Shown one piece after another: positions 15,044-21,897 of a stretch of DNA of 21,897 bases (position 1 is the stretch's first letter; each line of letters opens with the position of its first letter). This DNA is from JBKPNX01 sp046732855 (GTDB lineage: Bacteria; Pseudomonadota; Alphaproteobacteria; Geminicoccales; Geminicoccaceae). The translations under genes and the position numbers were made by a program. The stretch lies in contig JBKPNX010000201.1 in NCBI GenBank assembly GCA_046732855.1, forward strand, positions 1-21,897, given 5' to 3'. The notes beneath the pieces were generated by a model that was given only the letters and a program-made list of their open reading frames with translations, made no database searches and was not told the origin of the DNA.

Positions 15044-16384
15044 ATGTCCTTCACCGTCGCCATCGTGGGCCGGCCGAACGTCGGCAAATCGACGCTGTTC
15101 AATCGCCTGGTCGGGGCCGGCCGCGCGCTGGTCGATCCCACGCCCGGCGTGACCAGGGACCGGCTCAGCGGCGCGGCGCGCCTTGGCCACCTCGCGTTCA
15201 CCGCGATCGACACGGCCGGCCTCGACGAGGGCCCGCCGGAAAGCCTCGAGGGCCGGTTGCGCCGGCAGACCGCCACGGCCCTGGCCGAGGCCGACGTGGC
15301 CTTGATGCTGATCGACGCCAAGAGCGGCCTCACCTCGCTCGACCGGCACTTCGCCAGCTGGCTACGGCGGATGGACACTCCGGTCATCCTGGTCGCGAAC
15401 AAGTGCGAGGGCAGGACCGCCGAAAGCCTGGCGAGCGAGGCCTGGGGCCTCGGCCTCGGGCCGCCGGTCCCGATCTCGGCGCAGAACGGCGAAGGTCTGG
15501 CCGGCCTGGCCGAGGCGCTGCTGGCCCACGCGCCCGAGGCCGCCGCCGAGGAGCCATCCGGCGCGGCGGTCGAACGACAACCGCTGCGCATGGCGATCGT
15601 CGGCCGGCCGAACGTGGGCAAATCCTCGCTGATCAATCGGCTGATTGAAGACGAGCGCCTGCTGACCGGACCGGAGCCGGGGCTGACGCGCGACGCAGTG
15701 ACGGTCGCCTGGCAGTGGCAGGGGCGGCGGATCGAGCTCGTCGACACCGCCGGCCTGCGGCGCCGCGCCCGGATCGAACCCGGTGGTCTGGAGCGGCTGT
15801 CGAGCCGATCGGCGCTTGCCGCGTTGCGCCAAGCCGAGGTGGTGGTCCTGCTGGTCGACGCGAGCGCCCCCTTGGAGCAACAGGATATCACCATCGCGAA
15901 CCGGGCGGCCGAGGCCGGACGCGCCCTGGTGATCGCCGCCAACAAATGGGATCTGGTGGAGGAGCCCCAGGCCGCCATGACCGTGCTGCGCGACCGGCTG
16001 GAGAGTCGCCTCCCGCATCTGAAGGGGGTCGCCTGTCTGCCGATCTCGGTGCGTACCGGCCACAATCTGGATCGCCTGCTGCCGCTGGTCGTGGCAACCC
16101 ACGCGCGCTGGTCCAAACGGATCCCCACCGCCGCGCTCAACCGCTGGCTGGCCGAAGCGACGGCCGCCCACCCGCCGCCGATGGCCAAAGGACGCCGCGT
16201 CAAGATCCGCTACATCGCCCAGGTGAGCACGCGCCCGCCGACCTTCGTGCTGTTCGTGAGCCAGGCTGGGGCGCTGCCCGACACCTATCTGCGCTACCTG
16301 ACCAACAGCCTGCGCGAGGCGTTCGAGCTGCCAAGCGTGCCGCTGCGCCTGCGGCTGCGCACCGGCAACAATCCTTACGTGTGA
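15044..16384 (+). CDS. der: Ribosome biogenesis GTPase Der
   Basis: Der (EngA) is a tandem GTPase needed for maturation of the 50S ribosomal subunit. The 446-residue product has two G domains and a C-terminal KH-like domain. In G domain 1, GRPNVGKST is at 9-17, DTAG at 56-59 and NKCE at 119-122 (Glu instead of the usual Asp, common in alphaproteobacterial Der as I recall). In G domain 2, GRPNVGKSS is at 187-195, DTAG at 234-237 and NKWD at 300-303. The KH domain ends in LRTGNNPYV. The ribosome site before ATG 15044 is weak, so translation may depend on coupling to bamB. Identity is firm. Confidence 0.97.
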   Translation: MSFTVAIVGRPNVGKSTLFNRLVGAGRALVDPTPGVTRDRLSGAARLGHLAFTAIDTAGLDEGPPESLEGRLRRQTATALAEADVALMLIDAKSGLTSLDRHFASWLRRMDTPVILVANKCEGRTAESLASEAWGLGLGPPVPISAQNGEGLAGLAEALLAHAPEAAAEEPSGAAVERQPLRMAIVGRPNVGKSSLINRLIEDERLLTGPEPGLTRDAVTVAWQWQGRRIELVDTAGLRRRARIEPGGLERLSSRSALAALRQAEVVVLLVDASAPLEQQDITIANRAAEAGRALVIAANKWDLVEEPQAAMTVLRDRLESRLPHLKGVACLPISVRTGHNLDRLLPLVVATHARWSKRIPTAALNRWLAEATAAHPPPMAKGRRVKIRYIAQVSTRPPTFVLFVSQAGALPDTYLRYLTNSLREAFELPSVPLRLRLRTGNNPYV

Positions 16385-16400
16385 CCCGGTGCGCGGCGAA

Positions 16401-16709
16401 TTACGCGGCGGCGCTCAGATCGTCCGGCGCGAGGGCTTCGGATGGCGCGCGTTGCAGCGCATGAACCTGCGCGGTCCACGGTGAGCTTGCGTGCGTTCTG
16501 GCGATGTGCTCGACCGGCAGCATGCCGGTCATCGCCGCGTGCATGTCCGCGCGACGCACCCCTATGTCGGCCAGGGCGCGATCGCTCAGAGCAGTGAAGC
16601 CGTGGAAACTCGCCCCGCGGCGAACAGTCCGGTCGCGGCTCCAGGCGCGAAGGGCGCGCGCCATTCGCGTCAACAGCCCCAACGACCCAGGGTCAACGCC
16701 GGCATGCAT
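16401..16709 (-). CDS. DUF1127 family protein, copy 1
   Basis: A 102-residue protein whose core GFTALSDRALADIGVRRADM (37-56) is the DUF1127 (YjiS-like) signature. Short arginine-rich DUF1127 proteins are frequent in alphaproteobacteria and, in studied cases, affect sRNA turnover and phosphate or stress responses. Here the core is followed by ~45 extra residues ending in PWTAQVHALQRA. I use the ATG at 16709; GGAGG stands about 12 bases upstream, a slightly long spacing, and ATG 16742 is an alternative. It converges with der, 16 bases away. Its closest relative in the window is the second copy at 18504-18815. Confidence 0.8.
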   Translation of the reverse strand: MHAGVDPGSLGLLTRMARALRAWSRDRTVRRGASFHGFTALSDRALADIGVRRADMHAAMTGMLPVEHIARTHASSPWTAQVHALQRAPSEALAPDDLSAAA

Positions 16710-16848
16710 CGTCTTTCCGTTCCTCCACACCCCGGCGCTCATTGTCGGACAGGCGAGGTCAGGTGCTGCCGCGCCTCGGCGAAAAGAGCCCGGCGGAATC
16801 AGATTCAGGCTCCACCGGGAGCGTCGTTCTGAAACCACGACAACTCAA

Positions 16849-17139
16849 TCAATTATTGTTCATTGAGCTTCGGACTCGGTGAAGAATGGCCATGCCCTGT
16901 TCCGGGTGGCCGGAATTGCAGAGTTCCTGCGCGTGGCGGACATCTGCGCTGGCGCCGCGCACGTTCACCGCCAAGGCGGTGTTCATCTTGGACTGCACCT
17001 GCTGCAGAAGGTCGTCGCACTGGCTCGTCTGCGCACCCTGAGCTGGGCGAATCTGAGTCGGAGTGCCTTGCGCGGCCAACTGACCCGAAGCGATGAGCGC
17101 CAATCCGGCGGCCATCGGCAACAGCAATCGTACAGACAT
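16849..17139 (-). CDS. Small exported protein of unknown function
   Basis: A 96-residue protein with a Sec-type signal peptide: MSVR, a hydrophobic core LLLPMAAGLALIASG and a likely cleavage near Ala23 (LAAQG). The mature part holds only two cysteines (Cys41 and Cys74), which could form a disulfide in the periplasm, and predicted helices (DDLLQQVQSKMNTALAV, ASADVRHAQELCNSG) ending in Asn-Asn-Asn. GGAGG lies before ATG 17139. I do not recognise the family. It is divergent from the LysR gene, a common arrangement for a LysR-type regulator and its target. Confidence 0.75.
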   Translation of the reverse strand: MSVRLLLPMAAGLALIASGQLAAQGTPTQIRPAQGAQTSQCDDLLQQVQSKMNTALAVNVRGASADVRHAQELCNSGHPEQGMAILHRVRSSMNNN

Positions 17140-17476
17140 TGAGGTAACCTCCGCTCTGGTGTCACTTAGACATTGACAACATGGCTCAACGGTTGCGGAC
17201 GAAAACGAATCCACGGTATATTCGGTACTGAATGTTTTTCAGTAATCGATCGATTGATTAGCCTCGCTGTATACGGCAGTGAATGGACTTCAACGATTCG
17301 CGGCGCCGTGTCCAGACGTGCGGCATGTATCGCCCATCCAAGTCGGCCTGGGGCCGAGGCGGCGCCGCTGACGAGGGGTCGCGCCAGGACGACGGAGCGG
17401 CCCTGCCGGGACAGTGCCCTCGACCTGTTGCATTCGAGCCCCATTTTGTCGCTTGCGAATTGCGGAGAACTCAGCG
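17140..17476. promoter_or_regulatory. Divergent intergenic region between the exported protein and the LysR gene
   Basis: This 337-base gap has no convincing gene; the reading frames in it are arginine-rich shadows. It is AT-richer around 17200-17290 than the flanking genes. It contains a perfect inverted repeat, TACTGAA (17226-17232) and TTCAGTA (17238-17244) around TGTTT, and an adjoining 12-base palindrome AATCGATCGATT (17244-17255). Both promoters probably lie here, and the repeat is a candidate operator for the LysR protein. No clear -35/-10 pair can be chosen with confidence. Confidence 0.5.
17226..17244. promoter_or_regulatory. Candidate operator: perfect 7-base inverted repeat
   Basis: TACTGAA-TGTTT-TTCAGTA has two perfect 7-base arms spaced by five bases, about 85 bases upstream of the exported-protein start and about 235 bases upstream of the LysR start. 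LysR-type regulators usually bind interrupted palindromes of T-N11-A type; the T-to-A span here is larger, so the fit is loose. Confidence 0.35.
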
Positions 17477-18445
17477 ATGCGTCGAGGCGAGCTTGCGGAC
17501 TTGGCCGCGTTCATCGCGGTCGCCGACAACCTCAGCTTTCGCGCCGCCGCGGTGCGCCTCGGCATCACGCCTTCGGCCCTCAGTCACACGGTTCGGCAGC
17601 TGGAAGAGCGGTTGGGCGTGCGCCTGTTGCACCGCACGACCCGCAGCGTCTCCCTGACCGACTCGGGCCGGCGCCTCCTCGAAAGGTTGCGGCCGGCGAT
17701 CGGTGAGATCGCCAGCGCCCTGGACGATCTGAATGGCGAGCGGGCCCGTCCGTTCGGTCGGCTCCGGATCTACTCGACCCACCTCGCGGCGGCCGCGGTC
17801 ATCGCACCCGTCTGGGCACGCTTCCTGTCAACCTACCCTGACGTCCACCTCGAGCTGATTCTCGACGAAGCGTCGACCGATATCGTTGCCCGGGGGTTCG
17901 ATGCCGGCATCGGGTCCAAGGACCGCGCCGCTGCGGACATGATCGCGGTACGCGTCATGGCCCCCATGAAAGTCGCCGTCGTCGGTGCGCCAGAATACTT
18001 AGCGCGCCGCGCGCGACCCCGGACGCCCGACGATCTCGCCCGACACGATTGCGTCCAGTATCGACGGAGCGCCAACGAATCGCCGTTCGAATGGGTGTTC
18101 GAGCGGGGCGGCCGGTCGCGGCGCATTTCGGTCGCGGGTCGGCTGATGGTCAACGATCCCCAGATGTACGTCCGCGCGGCAGTCGATGGGTTGGGCATCG
18201 TCTATACGGTCGAGCCCTTGGCTGAGCCGTTCCTGCGCTCCGGCCAGCTGGTGCGCGTGCTCGAAGTCTGGTCGCCGTCCTTCGAGGGAATGTTTCTCTA
18301 TTACCCCGGCCATCGACAGGTTCCGGCGCCGCTGCGCGCCCTGATCGACATGATCAGGATCTCGAGCTCCGTCCCGGCGCCCACTCGCGCAACCCTGGCG
18401 AATCCCTTCACGGGCCTCGGCCAGGCGTCCGAGCCCGCGGCGTAG
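17477..18445 (+). CDS. LysR family transcriptional regulator
   Basis: A 322-residue LysR-type regulator. The N-terminal winged helix-turn-helix covers ~1-60, with LSFRAAAVRLGITPSALSHT as the recognition region (19-38) and the family's LHRTTRSVSLT wing. The co-inducer-binding domain follows (RLRIYSTHLAAAAVIAP from ~94, and GRLMVNDPQMYVRAAVDGLGI). Close relatives are typically annotated as one-component regulators near oxidoreductases. The start is the ATG at 17477 with GGAG at 17464-17467; an upstream extension to 17414 lacks support. The small exported protein is divergent from it and is the most likely local target. Confidence 0.9.
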   Translation: MRRGELADLAAFIAVADNLSFRAAAVRLGITPSALSHTVRQLEERLGVRLLHRTTRSVSLTDSGRRLLERLRPAIGEIASALDDLNGERARPFGRLRIYSTHLAAAAVIAPVWARFLSTYPDVHLELILDEASTDIVARGFDAGIGSKDRAAADMIAVRVMAPMKVAVVGAPEYLARRARPRTPDDLARHDCVQYRRSANESPFEWVFERGGRSRRISVAGRLMVNDPQMYVRAAVDGLGIVYTVEPLAEPFLRSGQLVRVLEVWSPSFEGMFLYYPGHRQVPAPLRALIDMIRISSSVPAPTRATLANPFTGLGQASEPAA

Positions 18446-18503
18446 CTCCCCGAGCGCTGAGTTGGCGACGGTCCCGACGTGTGACTACCCAATGCGCGGC
18501 GGA

Positions 18504-18815
18504 TCAGGCGGCGGCGTCGAGATCGCGCGCGACAGGCGCCTCCGACGAGCCGCGGCGCAGCGGGTGAATCTGCGCGGTCCACGGCCGGCCCCCTCGCGTC
18601 CTGGCCATGTGCTCGACCGGCATCATGCCGCTCATTGCGGCGTGCACGTCGGCACGGCGCACGCCGATGTCGGCGAGCATCCGGTCGCTCATCTGGACGA
18701 AGCCATGGAGCCGCGCGCCCCGCCGGGCGGCACGGCGCCGTCGCCATCTCGCGACGATGCGCAGGAGCGGCGTGATCGCCCGCATCCAGCCAGGTCTTTG
18801 CTCGTTCGCAGGCAT
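18504..18815 (-). CDS. DUF1127 family protein, copy 2
   Basis: A 103-residue paralogue of the gene at 16401-16709. The shared core is SDRMLADIGVRRADVHAAM, followed by the shared tail GMMPVEHMART and PWTAQIHPLRR, and both proteins end in DL-x-AAA. The N terminus is very basic (RWRRRRAARRGARLHGF), suggesting nucleic-acid binding. GAGGAAG lies before ATG 18815; the longer reading to 18995 overlaps the next gene and is rejected. It converges with the LysR gene. Confidence 0.8.
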   Translation of the reverse strand: MPANEQRPGWMRAITPLLRIVARWRRRRAARRGARLHGFVQMSDRMLADIGVRRADVHAAMSGMMPVEHMARTRGGRPWTAQIHPLRRGSSEAPVARDLDAAA

Positions 18816-18960
18816 TTCTGCTTCCTCGGCTATACGTTCGCCGCTCAGCCTGCTCCGGTCACCCCAACTGCACTCGTCCTTGCTCGGACGTTGCAGCGAT
18901 GGGTAGCCAGCCCGTTTTTCAATTCGATTTCGGACGCGGCGATTTCTTGTTTCGATTGTT

Positions 18961-19698
18961 TCAGGAATCAGCTTGAGAGCCCGAGGTGGCCGCATCGATC
19001 AGCTGGCCATGCTGCGCGCGGGCGGTCTCGGCCAGAGCGACGAAGGCATCGGTGACCGTGCCCGGCTCGGGCAGCTTGCCCGGATCCTCGCCGGGGTACG
19101 CCTGGGCGCGCAGGCGCGTGCGCAGCGGCCCCGGGTCGATCAGGTTGACCCGGACGGTCGAGCGCCGCATCTCCGCCGCGTAGGCCATGACGAGCGCTTC
19201 AAGAGCTGCCTTGCTGGCGGCGTAGCTGCCCCAGAACGGCTTGCCGGCGCGCGCGTGGGCGCAGGTGACGAAGATCGCCCGGCCCGCCGGCGACGCGCGC
19301 AGCAAAGCGTCGAGCGAGCGGATCAGGCGGTAGTTGGCGGTCGCATTCACCGTCATGACCTGAGCGAATGCGGCAGGAGGAATGTGGCCGAGCGGGGAGA
19401 GCGACCCGAGCTCGGCCGCGCCCGCGACGAGCACGTCGAGCCGGCCGAAGCGCTGCGCGAGCGCGCCGCCGAGCTGATCGATCGCCTGCGCATCGGTGAG
19501 ATCGAGCGGCACCAGCGTCGCCCTGCCGCCGGCCGCACGCACCGTGTCGTCGACCGCCTCGAGCGCGCCGGGCGTGCGCGCCACGAGAACCAGCGTCGCG
19601 CCCTCGGCGGCGAAGCGTTCGGCAACCGAGGCGCCGAGCCCGCGGCTAGCGCCGGTGATCAACGCGATGCGCCCTTCGAGCCGGCCCAGCTCAGGCAT
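18961..19698 (-). CDS. Short-chain dehydrogenase/reductase with altered catalytic residues
   Basis: A 245-residue SDR. The nucleotide loop TGASRGLG is at 15-22 and Tyr159 and Lys163 (YAASK) are kept. The NNAG motif is replaced by VAGAAELG (~91-98), and the position of the catalytic serine holds Cys146 (FVTCAHA). Both changes were checked against the minus strand. The overall shape resembles the YciK-type SDR group, in which the motif is usually LVGNAG and VTS. Activity may be lost or altered. The start is the ATG at 19698, with GAGG directly next to it, a tight spacing. dnaE lies upstream on the same strand, 166 bases away, with no gene between. Confidence 0.85.
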   Translation of the reverse strand: MPELGRLEGRIALITGASRGLGASVAERFAAEGATLVLVARTPGALEAVDDTVRAAGGRATLVPLDLTDAQAIDQLGGALAQRFGRLDVLVAGAAELGSLSPLGHIPPAAFAQVMTVNATANYRLIRSLDALLRASPAGRAIFVTCAHARAGKPFWGSYAASKAALEALVMAYAAEMRRSTVRVNLIDPGPLRTRLRAQAYPGEDPGKLPEPGTVTDAFVALAETARAQHGQLIDAATSGSQADS

Positions 19699-19864
19699 CC
19701 TCAGTGGCGCGGTCGGCTCGCGCGCCGGCGCCGACCAGCGTAATCCAACATTGTCGCCGACCTCGTCGCCCGGCGCTCATCTGCGCCACGGGTCCCCTTT
19801 CGATGCGAGCGCCAGAGCGCGTGCTGGTGCACTTCGGCAACCCGCTCAGGTCGGCCCGATCACT

Positions 19865-21897
19865 TCAGAAATCAATCACTCGGACGACGCCGGCGCGGCG
19901 CTCGAGATCCATGCGCCGGGTGAGCGCGAGGCGATGACGTTCGCCGAGATCGATCGCGACCTCCTGGTCCGCGAGCGGCAGGACGAGGCGCACCCGTGCC
20001 CCGGCGTCGCCGTGTTCGCCCAGCAGGTCGCCGAGCTGCCGCGCGATCGCCGGGTCGCTGAGCCGGACTTCGATGCGGGTCTGGGTGCGCGCGCCGCCGT
20101 TGGCGAGCACGGTGTCGAGTCGTTCGATCGACGCCGCGAGCACCTTCAGCGCTTCTCCCTCGAGCCGCACTTCACCCTCGATCAGGAGCGGATCGCCGGC
20201 TTCCAGGCGCGCACGGGAGCGGCCGAGCAGATCGGCGAACACGGTCACCTCGAAGGTGCCGCCCGGATCCGACAGCTGGACAAAGGCGAAGCGGGAGCGC
20301 GGGGTCGAGCGCTCCTGCTTGCCGAGCACCACGCCGGCCAACTTGACCCGCTGCCCGCCGTACGCCGGCAGTTGGTCCGAAAGCACGACGCCGAGCTTTT
20401 CCAGGCTGGAGCGGTAGCCATCCAGCGGATGCGCCGAGAGATGGAAGCCGAGCGCCTCGAATTCCTGCTGCAGCCGCTCGAGCACCGGGAAATCCTCGAT
20501 TTCGGGCAGCGCGGGTTTGGGCAGCTGCGCGTGCCCGCTCAGGCCGCCGAACAGACTGGTCTGGTCGCTCGCCGCCTGCGCCGCGTGCGCGTTGCCATAG
20601 CGCAGGGCCAGCTCCACGCTTTCCAACAGCGAGCGCCGATTGCCATGCAGGCTGTCCAAGGCCCCTGCCCGGATCAGGGCCTCCAGCAGCCTTCGGTTGA
20701 TCACCCGCCCGGCGGTCCGTGCGGTCATGTCGAACACGTCCGCGAACGGTCCGGCCGCGTTCCGTTCGGCGACCAGCGCCTCGACCGCCTGCACGCCGAC
20801 CCCGCGCAGCGCCGCGAGCGCATAGCGGATGGCGGGACCGTCGGGCCCGTCCTCGACCGTGAAGTTGGCGTCGCCATGGTTGACGTCGGGCGGCAGCAGG
20901 CGAATTCCGCAGCGCGCGATCTCCTGCCGATAGAGGTTCAGCTTGTCCTGATTGCCCCGGTCCATGGTCATCGCCGCGGCGAAGAACTCGACCGGGTAAT
21001 TCGCCTTGAGGTACGCGGTCTGATACGCGAGCAGCGCGTACGCGGTGGCGTGCGCCTTGGGGAAGCCGTAGGACGCGAACTTTGCGACCTGCTCGAAGAT
21101 CGTGGCGCCGAGCCTCTGTCCGACGCCGCGCTGGCTCGCGCCTTCGATGAAAACCTCGCGCTGGGCGTCCATTTCGGCCTTGATCTTCTTGCCCATTGCG
21201 CGGCGCAGCAGATCCGCGCCGCCGAGCGAATAGCCGGCCAGCTCGCGCGCGATCTGCATCACCTGCTCCTGGTAGATGATGACCCCGTAAGTCTCTTTCA
21301 GGATCGGCTCGAGCAGCGGATGCAGGTACTCGGGCTGCTCGGTGCCGTGCTTGCAATTGATGTAGCGCGGGATGTTGTCCATCGGCCCCGGCCGATAGAG
21401 CGCGTTCATGGCGACGATGTCTTCGAAGCAGTCCGGCTTGAGCTTGCGCAGAGCGTCACGCATGCCGCTCGATTCCAGCTGGAACACGCCAGCGGTCTCG
21501 CCGCGTCCGAGCAGCTCGAACGTCGCCGGATCATTGAGCGGCAGCGTCGCCAGATCGAGCGCGTGACCGCGTTGATTGACCAGGCGCTCGGCCAGCGCGA
21601 GCAGAGTGAGCGTGGTCAGCCCGAGGAAGTCGAACTTGACCAGCCCCGCCTTCTCGACGTCCTTCATGTTGAACTGGGTGACCGGCATGTCCGCGCGCGG
21701 GTCCCGGTACAACGGGACCAGCTCATCGAGCGGCCGGTCGCCGATGACCACGCCGGCCGCATGGGTCGAGGCGTGGCGCGGCAGACCCTCGAGCTTCTGC
21801 GCGATCGCGATCAGGCGCGCTACCTGCTCGTCCTCGCGCGCTGCCTCGGCGAGCCTGGGCTCGAGCACGAGGGCCTGCTCGAGAGTCGGCGGATGGG
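19865..21897 (-). CDS. dnaE: DNA polymerase III alpha subunit, C-terminal part (cut by window edge)
   Basis: The replicative polymerase subunit. About 676 codons are visible, starting near residue 466 of E. coli numbering; the frame continues beyond base 21897. The third catalytic aspartate is in KFDFLGL at 21629-21631, corresponding to Asp555 of E. coli; the first two (about 401 and 403) lie outside the window. Next come fingers-type motifs (RPGPMDNIP, YGVIIYQEQVMQ, ASYGFPKAHATAYA), a helix-hairpin-helix (LRGVGVQAVEAL), an OB fold (VKLAGVVLGKQERSTPRSRFA) and a C-terminal domain. The stop is at 19865. The fragment is collinear with DnaE1-type (not ImuC-like) enzymes, though that is judged by resemblance only. 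Confidence 0.96.
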   Translation of the reverse strand, partial: HPPTLEQALVLEPRLAEAAREDEQVARLIAIAQKLEGLPRHASTHAAGVVIGDRPLDELVPLYRDPRADMPVTQFNMKDVEKAGLVKFDFLGLTTLTLLALAERLVNQRGHALDLATLPLNDPATFELLGRGETAGVFQLESSGMRDALRKLKPDCFEDIVAMNALYRPGPMDNIPRYINCKHGTEQPEYLHPLLEPILKETYGVIIYQEQVMQIARELAGYSLGGADLLRRAMGKKIKAEMDAQREVFIEGASQRGVGQRLGATIFEQVAKFASYGFPKAHATAYALLAYQTAYLKANYPVEFFAAAMTMDRGNQDKLNLYRQEIARCGIRLLPPDVNHGDANFTVEDGPDGPAIRYALAALRGVGVQAVEALVAERNAAGPFADVFDMTARTAGRVINRRLLEALIRAGALDSLHGNRRSLLESVELALRYGNAHAAQAASDQTSLFGGLSGHAQLPKPALPEIEDFPVLERLQQEFEALGFHLSAHPLDGYRSSLEKLGVVLSDQLPAYGGQRVKLAGVVLGKQERSTPRSRFAFVQLSDPGGTFEVTVFADLLGRSRARLEAGDPLLIEGEVRLEGEALKVLAASIERLDTVLANGGARTQTRIEVRLSDPAIARQLGDLLGEHGDAGARVRLVLPLADQEVAIDLGERHRLALTRRMDLERRAGVVRVIDF

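Noticed and set aside
17166..17444. A 92-codon minus-strand open frame in the divergent promoter region
   Set aside because: No ribosome site or recognisable domain, and it spans the region needed for both promoters.

Overview
The window is high-GC bacterial DNA, most likely from an alphaproteobacterium, possibly Rhodospirillales- or Rhizobiales-like. The order tRNA-Leu, tig, clpP, clpX and the block YfgM-like protein, bamB, der are both typical of that class, as are DUF1127 proteins. This is judged from protein families and gene order only; no database search was run.

Layout. On the minus strand, 1-2922 holds a housekeeping block: tRNA-Leu(UAG), trigger factor (tig), clpP and the start of clpX, which runs off the left edge. 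An iron-type alcohol dehydrogenase follows (3012-4196, minus). Next comes an unusual guaA locus (4282-9280). A complete guaA (4891-6435) sits between a relic of a guaA 5' end (4290-4346) and a relic of a guaA 3' end (9216-9280). Between the 5' relic and guaA lies an overlapping DUF4160/DUF2442 pair. Between guaA and the 3' relic lie a GFA-family zinc protein, a DUF2255-like protein, a frameshifted short-chain dehydrogenase (SDR) and a cupin resembling manganese hydroxynitrile lyases. This looks like an accessory segment inserted at, or replacing, an older guaA allele.

From 9315 to 12087 there are two divergent SDRs, a small unknown gene and an LRAT-like (NlpC/P60-superfamily) protein with a C-terminal membrane segment. 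A minus-strand RNA 2',3'-cyclic phosphodiesterase (thpR) precedes the envelope and ribosome block: YfgM-like protein, bamB and der (12915-16384), which read as one operon.

From 16401 to 18815 a LysR regulator and a divergent small exported protein are flanked by two paralogous DUF1127 genes. Between the divergent pair is a 337-base intergenic region with a perfect inverted repeat. The right end carries an SDR with altered catalytic residues (18961-19698, minus) and the C-terminal two thirds or so of dnaE (19865 to the right edge, minus).

Functionally, the core genes cover proteolysis and folding (ClpXP, trigger factor), GMP synthesis, outer-membrane assembly, ribosome assembly and DNA replication. 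The accessory genes are rich in enzymes that handle aldehydes, alcohols and carbonyls (Fe-ADH, GFA, SDRs, hydroxynitrile-lyase-like cupin). A shared pathway for them is only an inference.
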